A stretch of DNA of 64,000 nucleotides, from positions 10,912,001 through 10,976,000 of the forward strand of contig NC_079887.1 of assembly GCF_029227915.1 (NCBI RefSeq). The letters are read 5' to 3'. This document shows positions 22,800 through 35,332 of this stretch, in pieces. The stretch comes from Hydractinia symbiolongicarpus (Eukaryota; Cnidaria; Hydrozoa; Anthoathecata; Hydractiniidae). The first letter of the stretch is position 1, and each line of letters begins with the position of its first letter. The notes under the pieces are model-generated. The model made no database searches, was not told the DNA's origin, and saw only the letters and a list, made by a program, of their open reading frames with translations. Made by a program: the position numbers and the translations under genes.

Positions 22800-24440
22800 C
22801 GGCATATTTAGCGAAGAATTTTTCACGCAGTTTTGCATAGGGTTGCGAGGGTAAACTTGTACAGTGGGCGTAGCACGGTTATACATAGGTTTTGCCAACC
22901 TCTTTCCCAGAGCTTTTTGTCTCTCATCGGCGCTGCGCTTACCGTGCGCTATGCAAAAAGAGGAAACAGATCTGAGGATCGCGATTAGGGTTTAGTGTAA
23001 TATTGTCGTGGCTTTACCGTTTACTTTACATAGCAGTTATAAAAGGGCGATCCATGCAAAAAACGACTATCGGGTTCGTTCATACTTTCGCTTCTAGCTC
23101 CAAACAGTCTCGAAATTGTCGTCCGCTCGAATATAGATGTTTTGCGCATAAATCGCTCTTTTATTCTCTAATTTCTTGCGTCTATAAACAACCCTTTAAC
23201 TTAGTTCGTACCAAAGGTGACACGATCACCGTCATCAAAAATCAGGATAAAGAAAGTAAAAACCATGAATTTTATTTGTTTATAAAAAACGTGACACTAC
23301 ATCTCTACTGATAACATCCAAACTGCTGAGGCAGTAACTGTAGAAATATCACAGCACCTTGGGCCGTCCTACTTTTGTATATATGGCTTCGAATTTCGTG
23401 TTTGTGATTAACTTCCACAGACTTTACTTATCCTTTTAAAATCTCCTAAAAAATTTCTGGATTTATTTTTTAAGATTAGCCAATTTTAACAACCCCCGAT
23501 TCGCAGATAGGGTACAAACCCCGACGTGGCAACCGCAGAAGAGGTTGCCATGGCAACGGGGAAAAAACATGCTACACTTTTTCTAACTTTCTTACCTATT
23601 ATGTAAACAGCCCAAAGTAACCAAAATTATTGTAATTCTTCTTTCTCCCCCCATTGTGTCAATTTTAAGAAGTACGACCAAAACGCCGGTACGATGCAAG
23701 CAAGTCAAAAAATTTGTGACAAGTGAAGAAAAGTATCAACTGAAGGTGTATTTTAAATGTTTTTAAGTGTAGTGACCGTCGCAAATTTTGGTGAAAACTA
23801 ACGAAAGTTTCCGCCTAAGAAATTGAGAATGGATTCGCAACTCTTCGTTCGTTGAATCTTTTAGTATGGCTCATTGTTAGCGAGTTACAAAATTTTCGCA
23901 CTTCTGCACTAAAGCTATGGTCATTTATAACTTCACTAGCCGTTTTAAAACTAAAGTTCTACATACCTAAAAGTGTAGAATATCAAGTAACAAAAATGTT
24001 CAACTGATTATGTTCAACTCTTCCGGAATAGATTTAGTTTTAAAACTATGTACAAAATATACACTATTACAAAACCTGTACAATATAAAAATTCCATAAA
24101 TATATATCAGCGAAGTATGAGCAGAGAGAAGTAAACAAACGGAAATATCGAGAGCCAAACAGTTAAAAGGTGGAGAGCAAGCACAGCAAGGTTTTTCAAT
24201 TTCAACAAATGAGATACAAATATCTCTAAAACACAGAAACACGCAAAGTAATGTTAGTTGCACACATAAGCCAAAGCTAGACAGACTGACCACTCAGCGT
24301 AATTACGTCTGAAAAAGCAAAGAAGACTCATTATATTTTACTAGTGTAAACTCCTTTTGCAAAAAAAAGCAAAGAAAATCAAACACTTGCGCATGTCAAA
24401 TGTTATTAAACGATGACATTTGTCATTGAAGTTCCAAAGC
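22800..24440. other. Unannotated interval upstream of IFT22 and downstream of MORC2
   Basis: There are no recognisable exons. A 102-codon plus-strand ORF at 23003-23311 has no motif. The X-box is the only notable site. Confidence 0.35.
23544..23557. promoter_or_regulatory. Perfect palindromic RFX X-box
   Basis: GTTGCC-AT-GGCAAC is a fully symmetrical match to the X-box consensus bound by RFX factors, which activate ciliary genes. A half-site TGGCAACC lies 20 bp to the left. The nearest ciliary gene is IFT22, whose start is 3.7 kb away on the minus strand. The site is also about 0.9 kb from the 3' end of MORC2. A distal element or an unannotated 5' exon of IFT22 are possibilities. Function is inference. 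Confidence 0.45.
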
Positions 24441-24444
24441 GTCA

Positions 24445-24450
24445 TTTATT
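24445..24450 (-). terminator. Polyadenylation signal of MORC2
   Basis: AATAAA on the minus strand, about 58 bases after the MORC2 stop codon. The 3' UTR would be short. Confidence 0.6.
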
Positions 24451-24507
24451 TTAGACATACGACATAGACCCTGTTTTTAAAATACTTCTTTAAAAACTAG
24501 CACCTTG

Positions 24508-27500
24508 TCAGCTACTGTTACTTTCAGCGATCTGATCAACTATTGTCTTCAAGTATATATCCACATTTTCAGATGCATCGTTAGCGTCTAACTTTTCATC
24601 CTGAAAAAAACCGTCGTTCAATAATTCATATGCTGTACTATCTGATGTACGTACACAAGAAAAAACTTATGCAAGCAAAGACTCATTATATTTTCACCAG
24701 TTCAGGACGTTTCCATTAACGAAACAAACATGTCAAAAAGAGCACACCCGTCAAAAAAGACGTCACAAGCACCGACAGTATCGCCGTCGAAGAGTCATCT
24801 TACCTCGTTTAGTATGCTTCGTAACATTACGTTTACGCCAAGTCGAAGTTCTTTCAATGTTTTTGCATGTTTACTGCATTGTTGCTTAGATTCTTTTAAA
24901 TCCTTTTCTACTTTCGTCTTTTCTTTTTCTAAAGATTCTAACTTCCCTTCAGCTTCATGGGCTCGCTTGTTCAGACTTTCGCGAGTTGTTTGGAGTTGCT
25001 GAATGAAAAAAGGAAGCATTCGTATAGATAGAAGAAGAAAAAAAACTTGTATTATATAGTAAGATTGCACACCACTAGTTGTGAAGTTTGCAATCAATTT
25101 ATAGCAATATACAAACGAAAAAATGCTCTGTTGGGAAAAGATTCCTTAAAATTCCTCGCAAGTCTTTATTCCTTCAAAGGAAAGTAAATTCAATAAAGCA
25201 GTACCTTCTTAATATTTCTTTCGTAGTCATCAAAAAAAGTACTCTAAAACGAACAAGAATAAAAAGTTATAACTCCTTCCATCTAAACATTGAAAACATG
25301 ATGACACATACAAAAATAAAAACATTTAAAAAGTGAACGTAGCAGCTGAGTTCATTTTTTCATTTAAAGACTCGCTCTTTGTTCGAAAACTGCTGATCCA
25401 TATTTTTTCCGTCGATATTTCTAAGGCAATGTACAATGCGAGACTTAGGGATAAAAAGATAGGGCATAAAACGCAACTTACAAGTGGAAAATCTCGCAAT
25501 TGTTGCGGGGTCAGCGATAATATCTCCCTTTTGTCTTTTTCGAAATCAGGAGCTCGAAAGTAACACAAACACCTCCTAAAATTAAAAAAAAAATTATTAC
25601 TTTATTATAGCACAATGAACTTTTATCGAAAAACTTTAAAAGCCTAGGGTTCCGTTCTTCGTAAAACATCAATAAAAGAAATTTAAAAATACAGAGGTAA
25701 AAATTTGAAATACAGAGAAGATATATTAGATAGATTTTCATCAAACAAAAAATAGAACGTTGTTCGTAACAAAAATAGAACGTTGTTCGTATCAGGAGCT
25801 GTTATAAAATGGCTGTTAAAGTCCTGCTTAAACAAGCTGTACTTGCGTACAAAAATTCTATATACAAACTTCAATAAAGCAGAGATTCACGCAACTCAAC
25901 TGGACATTGTATAAAGGTGAAAATAATAAATGGCACATTTTTTAATCCTCTTTTTTGTCGTTACCAATCACCTTTTTGGCTTTACCTCGTCTACTTTTCA
26001 CAAAAATTGGTGTTGTAACAGAAAAAAGATTACCTTAGAAGATAAGTCACTTTTTCTAATAATTCTCCTTTCACATCTTCCCCGTTCATTTCTACTTCAT
26101 TTTGACTATGATTCATGTTTGTTAGTGCGCCTTCCTCACTTGGCATTGCAACCTAAAGGTTAAATCAAGTTAAATAAAGATATCAGGTAAAAATAAAAAC
26201 CCGTACGTTAGTCATAGAAATAATTTTTGAAAATTAAAGTTAGGGTTATAGTAAAAAAATAATAACAAAAAAAACTTACATCGCGAAGCCTTAATGTCGG
26301 ATCCGTTTCGTAAAACCTAAATATATTAATAACGTACATAGCGACACGCTGAAGTAATTTACCTTCTTGCGACAAATGCTACGAAGCTGTACATACCATT
26401 TGTCAAATTTATCGTGCGAATGCTTTTCAAATTTTACTCGTATGCGCAAGGTGGTATTTTCGGCTGACTTTTTATATGCAACAACTGTGCCAGCATACCT
26501 AGAAGTAGAAAGAAAGGTTAACTTGTAAAAGTATTGTGATGTGTCCTGTGTTTTATGCTATGTCATAATGTTGTCATTGACATTATACAGCCTTTCTAAT
26601 TCACGTCGACACTCATTGCCGGCACAGTGTTAACAAAGCAGGCAAGTAGATAATGAATAACGGCGACAATTTTTTGCCGATGGGAACAAATTAGAAAAGC
26701 TGACATATGATGTTATTTCGTATTTCCAAATGCGTATTTAGAATGCAGTTTTTATAAACAACGATATAACCTGACAAATCTTAATATGCAAATATCTGCA
26801 AAAAAGGTTCCCAATAAAGATCATAGTGTTCCTTAAGTTCAATGAACACTACCGTCAATTTTCACGCAGGCGCTAAATTTGACATAAAGAATTGATGGTC
26901 ATTGTCTTCAGCTGCATCGTTTCATATATTTTTTGAAAAATTCAACAGGTGAAGGCTAAATGAAGCCAAAACAGATATAAAATCCAGACCACTGCCAACC
27001 TACCAGGTATGATGCATTTTTGCTTCCACTTTACATTGCAGAGGATAGATAGCACTTGACAACACCTCCACATCTTCTGCTGACTCATCATCTTTCTCAT
27101 TCTTTTTCGCCTCTTCTTTTTTGCTTATTGATTTTCTTGGCGATGGGTCTGGTTTGCGTTTATCGTGTGACGATTTGGAACGAGATGGATCTTTTGCTTT
27201 CGGAGTAGTAGTAACTTTTTTATTTCTAACTGGAGAAGGCGACCTCGTTTTGCGATTACGCTTCGGTGATGGGGACGGAGATTTTTCCCTTTTGGATTTT
27301 CTTGGAGAAGGTGACACAGTGCTTTTTTTAGGCGGTGGCGAAGGAGATTTGGTTTTTCTTTTACGATTTGGTGGTGGTGAAGGAGACTTGGTCTTTCTGC
27401 TTCTTCTTGCCAGTGCAACCTTTTCCGGACTTGGAGATTTCTGTTTTCTCCTCGGGGGAGGCGAAGGTTCAGGACTTGGAGATTTTTGACGTTTTTTCTT

Positions 27501-30500
27501 GATTTCAGATTGTTTCTACGAAAAACTCCATAAAGTTATTTTATGCATGTCACAAATAATTTTTTTTCAACAGATTATTTTCTAAAATGATTTAAATTGG
27601 AAGTTTAACATATAACCATATTTCACTAACCTTGTCAAGTTTTTCTTGTAGTTTCCGTAGTTCTTCTGCTCGTTTCTCATTTAAATTTTTTATCTCTTTT
27701 TGTAACTTTCCAACAGGGACGTTAATTTTTTGCTCAGGTTTACAACAACTAAAACCGAATAATTTAACTACAAATTTTGTCTTTTAGAACTAACACTCTT
27801 TACATAAAACGTAAACGAAATAAACAGTAGGAAAAACCCAAAAAATGCTTTATGTCAGTTTTTAGTCAAAACAATAGCCATCTATCCAACATACAAAGGC
27901 ATATCATTTAGTTGTAATTCACTCTTTTTTTATTTCTACACAGGCCGATATTTCTTTATATCTGTGAGTCACCTGAGATATGCCTCAACATTTCAGAAAA
28001 TGACCAATTTTTGACAAGTGAAGGCTAAATATCTAAGTCAAGTAACGAAATAATTCTTACTTGGAAAAATTACTATCACTGTTCATGGAACACACCCAAT
28101 TCTCCGGAATTTCATCATTTAAGTTCTTTCTGCTAAAAGACAGTTGCCTCCACTTTAAGCAGTTATCACATTGCACCAACGCAGGCACACCCATCATGCG
28201 TTTCATTTTATATTTTTGGTCGCTTGAAGGGTCATCTCGCCATGAACCAGTGTATCCAAAATCATCCCAAAACTTAGTGATGCCTGTGGTTTCGATCTTC
28301 GAATCTTTCCAGTATTGCATCATGTGATCAGCCATGGATTTTAACAGATGTTTGTATTCCTTTTGATCAGCAAAGTCTTGTTTGTTATGCGTTGGCTCTA
28401 GTACTAAATAAGGGACATCCACTACGCCTACCAGGCCTGCTCCTTTTGCACCACCATCTGCTTGTGGGCCTACTTTCTCATACATGCGAATCAATCTGTT
28501 ACAGTTATAAATAAACAAACCATCACAGCGCCGACGTTTAATGTTAAATCCAAATGTAAATGTCAAAGTTTTTGGTTCTTTTGCAGATCTAAAAGTATAA
28601 TAAAGAAATAACATGCTAACGATTGATCAAATTTGTTTTTAAAATATTTAACGATGCATATTTTAGTAAAATTGTATGGAAATACTTGTTTTACATATTA
28701 CCCTTGTAGGGTGTGAATAAAACAAACAAAAAAATGTGGAAGAAAATTATGTAACTTCTGTAAAAAAGCCATCTTTTACTGTTTTGCAATACTTATAAAA
28801 GAAATTATAAAAAACTTACTTTCTTTTGGCTTCTGCAATTCTTTTTTTAACATCAGCATCAAATTTTGCTTGATCAGCCTTAGAAACAGCTATTTGAATA
28901 GCAGCCTGAAATGAAATACTCTTACTTAAACAACCCTATCTGCCAAATCTTTTTTAAAAATTCTATGGTTTTTAGCATTTTTTCAAGATTAAGTTTGGAG
29001 CAGACATGAGAAAAATAGGCAGGTAATGTAAAACGAGCAAATAATGACGTGTCGATTATTTAAAAACTCTTAAGAGTCTTTCTCCAATTAATAATGGATA
29101 TTCAACGTTTCAGAAAGGCTTTAAAGGTTTAGCATACACCTTCAACAATGCTTCTAACAAAAGTTAAGAAGGCCAATTGTATTCGCCAGTTTAATTTAAA
29201 TTATTCTTCTGAGTTTTAATTGAAAGCAACCACTATCTTACCCGATCTTCCTTTGAGGTTGTTTTGTATTTTGAATTTGCCTCCCTAAAAAGAACCAAAT
29301 CATTAAAGATCTTAGGAATAGGAAAAAAATTAAAAACGAACAGAGAATTAAAGTTCAAGTCCCAACCTTGCCTGTGTGGTTAATTCCTTTGCCTTTTCTT
29401 CGGCTAAAGTGCATGAATTTAAAAAAAAATTATGTATCTATTATGAGAAAAAAAGATTTATATATTCCTATTGCGAATTTAATAATTCATCAAGGTTTGA
29501 AACAATAACATCAAAACGAAATAACGTCAATGAAAACTTTTTTAGCCTAAAATAATTTACAAAACTTAACGCCACGCCATAGGAAATGCTCTGCATTTGA
29601 GACGAATGCAGAGCATTTCCTATTTTTTATTAAAACTAATTGTATACCCAACTGCCTGTTAAACCTATCTACTTATGCAGTATATAGTACTGCATTGATT
29701 TACTGGGTAAAACATATGAATGTGCTATATTAATAAACTACTAATTTTATAATTCTAAAATACCTAATCTTGCTAGCTTCTCAGCATTTTCAGCCTCCAT
29801 TTCACTTCTCTTTTTAAATCTTGTTGACGTAAAAACATAAGACCTGTAATAACAACAATGAAAATTCTCAACACTTAAAATTTTAGTTAATAAAAAGGTA
29901 GTTAAATTTAGGTTATATTTGTATACTATTATTATGATCTGTTGGGTAGTTTATAATGAGGACGTGAAACAGAGAAGGGTATATGAATGAAAAGAGTGAA
30001 TGTGGTATATTCAACTAGAAAAACATCTTTCATTTTTACCAAGGTGACTTAAAACAAGAGTTTGTATTGCATGCAAAATTTAGATGAAAGGAGGCTATAC
30101 AGTCTACAAGAGATTCTAGGAGTAAGCATGCTTGTGCACAACTGAAAATGCATATATATAAAATAACCAGTTACTTTGGTTTGTACAAGATGTTTATTAA
30201 TTTTTTCGTCCTCACTTTCACATCCTAAAAAAAACAAATATTGCATTCAATACTTTCACACAAAGATAATCTATCAACCATTACCATAATTTTTTAATAA
30301 TTATTATGCAATTGTTCCCATCGACAAAAATTAAAAGAAAAGTCACACTCTTGAATAATTTCTCTCAATTTCTCTCTGTCATTTTCATTTATTAATTAGT
30401 AAGCAAAAAGGGGCAACACACAGACTGGAAAACAACAACAAAATTTCCATACTGTGACTTCTTATCTACACAACATATTTTTACATAGTATTATTGGTAC

Positions 30501-33500
30501 TAACAATTCGAGATCCCTTTTTAAAGTTTAGGATGCTTGTTTGTGAAGAGAAAAGATAGTTAACAAATATTGAATGAACTATACCTGAATATACACCTTC
30601 ATTCTTGGTGCACAGTAAAGTACAGAAATATATGATCGAAATGACACCCTTTCTGGTTGTATGCTGGAAGAAATAAGATTTATTTGTGAATTAAAAACTC
30701 AATAAAACAGGAAGTCTATAAAATTCTGGGTCATTCAGGGTCTTACTGAGTTATATTGTGACGTTTCAGAGTTTTTGTTTGTTTCTTCAGGGTCTTAAAC
30801 GAAGATTTTTACTCTTAAAAAGTCTTAACATAAAAGACTATGATGTCATCATATGTAAAGTAATTTATCTATAATAGTTAAGTCAAATAGTATTGATAAA
30901 ATGAATTTTGTTTAATTTGTTCCACTTATTTCGATTTTTTTAAGTATATAATATACAATTTTATAATTTTAAGAGATTCTAGGTTTTTCAAAATGGTCAT
31001 GAAAAACATGTCTTTGAATAATTGCCCTATACCAAAAACATCAAATCAGTGTTGTTTGTATCAGTGTACTCCAAGATAAGACAGAGAAACTACTCACATA
31101 TCATCAATATCATAAACTTCTGATGCATGAGGATCAGCCATTTGAATATCTTTAGTATCTTTTAACACATCCAGCTCAGGAAAACCATTATCCATTAGTT
31201 TTAGGTTATATATCATGACATTGGTACCTATGTGGCAAAAAATTAAATAGCAACAAATTGTTGCGTAACAGCAAGTAAATAACTATGTGAAAACAACGAC
31301 TTTATGGAACAAAAATCTTTCATATATCGCCAACTTATTTTTTATACATTTTGTCTTATAGAAGCAAAAATCCAGATACTTTCATACCCTGAAAAAGGAA
31401 CATACCATGAGTGGGGATTTTATCGAACTGTTCCATCAACTCCTCTACAGAGTTGAATGGTGAGTATTTTGTAATGATATCAACTTCAATATCATGCTGA
31501 AATAACAAAGCAGATTTGCATAATATTAACAAGTTCAAAAATAATAGACACTAGCAAACTTAAAATTAAAAATATATCCTTACAGTTTCTTTTGTATGTC
31601 CTTCTGGAAGGTATGGTGCCTTGCTTTTAATATGCCATGATGGCATTGGTACAATAACCTGAACAAAAAACATGGTTAATCACTACTTCCTACACAGCCA
31701 CTATTATAAAATCAATCCATATTGATCAGAATTACATACCTCGCGTATTTCCTCCTTTTCATGAAAGGTTCGTGACAGAAATAAGCAACTCATTGATGAG
31801 CCTCTAAAAAATTTTTTATATTTTAAGTTAATATGGCATTACGGATTACAGAGTATCACTCGCAGTTATTTTTAAATTTAGAAAAAGGAAGCATAACTTA
31901 CTTCTTTGTGAACAAAATCATATCTCTCCCTATCCTCATCGATCCACTAAATTAAAGAGTGCATGCCAATTACTTAATTTTAAAACTACATGCCACAGTA
32001 GAAAATTTTGTGTATAAGACACTTACGATTTGAGGCCATTTCCATACTGTCCTATATGACTGGCACCAGCTTCTCTTTTTGAAGAACGACCAAACTGTAT
32101 GACTTGAGAAACCTCAACTAAAAAAAATTAAAAAAATCACTTAAGTTGTTTGACAATTAAGGTTTATCAATAAGTTTTTTCTCCTGTCTCTGTTGCCACC
32201 AGTTGGATGTTTTTAATATAAAAACAGGCATAAACCTGATCAAAATTTTAAACCAATAAAGTTTCAGTAATAATGACAGCCTTCAATAAAATCAAACAAT
32301 ATTTAACCAGCATATGGAAGTTTGCTAGGGTTGAGTGTGCTTTAAAAAGTGGTAAAAATGTCTATACTTAAAGCTAATTGACTGAACCAGAAAATCTTTA
32401 AAAAAGAGTTCCTGGCTGTGTTTAATTTGTTTACATGTTGATAGGAAACTATAAAAACTATTCCTGGAGAGCCCTAACAGGACAATTTTTTGACAAAATG
32501 GGACAATCAAGAAAAAATATATATAATAAAATTTTTATTTTTTATAAAAACAATATTCACACATTTTAACATCAAAGTGTACCTGGGTCCATGCCACAAC
32601 CATTGTCAAGAAAACATAATGTAAATCCACCTCTAAACTTTTCACTTGGAGCTAAAACACGAAAAGTCAAGTACATTTTTACCACTAAAGGTCTTTATTT
32701 ACAGGGTTGTCACAAAAAATAAATAAAAAACTAACTAAAAATAGCAAGATATATGCAAATTTTGCTTGTACTTCCAACCATGCAATTAAAAATTGTTATA
32801 TATATATGTAATTTTAAAGTAAGTGACCCATTTAAAATGTTCACATAATCAGGAAATCTAGACTTTGGACCTTATTTACTTACTATATATATAAGGACAG
32901 CCTTGATGCAGAGGAATTTGAGTTTAGATCTAACAAATTTTAGATTTGTTAGATAATACAAGACTATGCAAAAATTTTTTTCTTGGACCACAAGCCGAAA
33001 ACTCCCAAAAATGGGATTTAAAATAAAAAAACTTAAGGCATAATGTTGGGAATAGTCTCAACAAATTTTTGCAAGTATATATAAACTTTGTAAATTTTTC
33101 ATCAATTGAAATTTAATGTAAAGTTATAAGGCAATATTTAAGTTAAAGTTTAGCAAAATAGAGGTCATGTACTAAAGAAAAGGGTAAAGAATTGATGATC
33201 AGCTGATGTTGTTAAGATTGAAAATCTACACTTAAAGTCAGGTGTTCTTATTTTATATCATGTTCCTCCTAGAATCACTAGTCTGTGCGTTACCAGTATT
33301 TGTGATATAAAATCTAAGTAAAAGTCCAGTAAAACCACATCATAGAAATCTTCTTTCCTATAACTTTACTGTAAATAAGTTTAGTAAACAAATTTAATGA
33401 TTCGATTGGTTTTCAGCTTTTTAGAACTTGGAGGAATATGGAGGAATACAGCCAGTGTGTTAAGTTATTATTAAAATAATACCAAAAAATGTAAACAAAT

Positions 33501-35203
33501 AAAAAACAGATTTCCATAGCACAGAAAATAACACAAAAGTCGCTCACATAAAACAACCTTTTTGCTTTAATTCACATAACCTAATTCAAATTTATTTTGA
33601 GACTTCACAGAAGTTTAAATTTGGATTACCTTGAATTCCAAAAGGAATAAAATTAAATAAGTGGTGGTTTTTTTGCTTGGTGATTTGGAAAACAACTTCA
33701 CAAAAAATAGCTTCAAATTTTTGTTTACATACAAAAAAAAGTTATTTATCCTTTTATTAACTAAACAACTTTTACTACCTATATTTTCTGTGTTTTAAAT
33801 GGCTGATATGTGCAGTTTTATTTCCTGCAGTAACATCCAGTATAACTTGCGATTGTTATTATTGTTTGAGCAATTTTTAGCCTATTGTTTTATTTTTAGT
33901 GTAACAAAACAGAGATAAACACAACGCCAAAAACTGCATGTATATATGTTTAATGCAATAAGAAAGTCATTTTAATTAAAAACTAAGGATTTGCTTAAAA
34001 GTATTTGAGATTTCCAGGACTTTGGAGGTCTTTTTAAAATACTAGAGCACGCTACAATCCTGGCCAATATATAATGGAATTCCTTCTTGTTAGACTGAAG
34101 AAACCTGCCCCCTCCCCCACTTTAAACAGGGTTGACTTTGGCTGTTCCTTGAATGCTCAAAATTTAACACCAATCAGCATTATGTATGGGGGTAGGGGGG
34201 AAGGACAGCTAAATTCTAATAGTTTTGGCCAGTATTGTAGGTGTGGCATACCTGATGGAAATTCTTTTTGAGATGATGGTTTTTCAAAAAAATAAAAAAC
34301 ATTTAGACAACTTTTCAAGCTCCTTCACATGAAATCAACTTGGAGCTAAGCCTTAAGGAGGCATGGGAACTCTACTGATTTCCCCTTCATCCCCCCCCCC
34401 CCACATAAGTTTTCTTATATTATAATATTCTTACTTGTGTGTATTCGAAGCTCTGTAGCATCTGCATCCCTGAAAACAAAACAAAATTTTAAAAAAACTA
34501 AAATTAATATAATACATGTTCTGTTTTTTACTGGCGGTTTCCTTTTTAATGTTCACATTTCAGAAAGTTGTAAGGATGTGAACACAAAAGTTACAATGAC
34601 AGCTTGTGGCTAAATAAGAACTGGCCATTGTGCATATACTTTTGTATGTTTTAGCTTCTGAAACTCTTTTTAGGTGCAAATAGAAATTAGATACATCCAC
34701 ATAGACAATTTCTTTAAAATCAACTTCATTCTTGAATCCGACCCTAGATTCGTACAGGCAGAGGGGCTTTTCGCCCTTTAAGTTGCTTTTTTCACTGACA
34801 TAGTACCAGCATTGTACACCCAGCCTTGACCCTTAGAATTGCCTTTGTCAGCTGCAAACTCAAACCTTAAATTAATTTCTCTGAAGAACACATGCTTTTA
34901 AAAAAACATGTAAGCTGATTGGTTTTCTCTCAACCAGTGCTAAGTGTTTCTCAGGCACACAAATATTGACTAACGGTTTTATAATTTATTCAATTGCTGT
35001 AATAAACCTACCTTGAATTATCAACTAGCTCAGCAAGTGCACCAAACAAGAACTCGTGTGTTGTGCTATAATGAGAACAAAAAATTGTTTAAGTTGGGAA
35101 CGATATCCTACTTTATTACAGAAACTTAGAAAAATAATCACCTGTTTGTGTGAAGATATTCATATGTAAGTTGGGCACGGCTGAGATTTGCATAAACAGA
35201 CAT
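24508..35203 (-). CDS. MORC2: MORC family CW-type zinc finger ATPase
   Basis: MORC2 is a nuclear GHKL ATPase that compacts and silences chromatin. Twenty-six coding exons run from 35142-35203 to 24508-24600 and give 975 residues, against 1032 in human. The largest are 28061-28588 and 27004-27515. GHKL motifs are complete: ELVDNSRDADA (Asn37), [10 protein letters not shown] and [16 protein letters not shown]. Exons 13-16 encode the coiled coil inserted in the ATPase module. The CW zinc finger (about residues 500-545) shows [13 protein letters not shown] and the last cysteine in SNCC. Exon 19 is a Lys/Arg-rich SPSP stretch. Exons 20-21 encode a chromo-like region ([11 protein letters not shown] through HDKFDKWFYETDP). 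The C-terminal coiled coil ends in a short acidic tail. An acceptor (CTACAG) lies two bases before the first ATG, so a 5' exon or trans-splicing is likely. Every intron phase was checked. Confidence 0.95.
29579..29623. other. Perfect 19-bp hairpin in MORC2 intron 13
   Basis: Arms ATAGGAAATGCTCTGCATT and the exact complement AATGCAGAGCATTTCCTAT flank a 7-base loop (TGAGACG). The position is in a 360-bp intron. A small-RNA precursor or a miniature transposon remnant are both possible. The stem is short for a microRNA. Confidence 0.7.
34391..34402. repeat. Poly-C tract in MORC2 intron 3
   Basis: A run of about twelve C residues near the acceptor side of exon 3, unusual in this AT-rich region. 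Confidence 0.7.
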
Positions 35204-35326
35204 TGCTGTAGCTACACAAATATTTTGCCAAAATTTCTGTTAAGCATTGGCGGCAAAGCAAAACAGTAGGTGGAAGAAGGCCTTTTCGGATAAGTGAGCA
35301 CGAGCTCTTTGTTGACGACTTTATGT

Positions 35327-35332
35327 CACGTG
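35327..35332. promoter_or_regulatory. CACGTG E-box upstream of MORC2
   Basis: The canonical Myc/Max/Mnt site CACGTG lies 124 bases upstream of the annotated MORC2 start codon. The hexamer occurs about ten times in the window, so chance is possible. Confidence 0.35.

Noticed and set aside
26363-26498. Longer version of the MORC2 chromo-like exon, read through to a donor at 26362
   Set aside because: The frame stays open, but the next exon would then be out of phase. Using the donor at 26396 restores [14 protein letters not shown] and keeps all later exons in phase.
27121-27489. 122-codon plus-strand ORF rich in Gly, Asp and Leu
   Set aside because: It is antisense to the SPSP-rich coding exon of MORC2 and reflects its codon composition.
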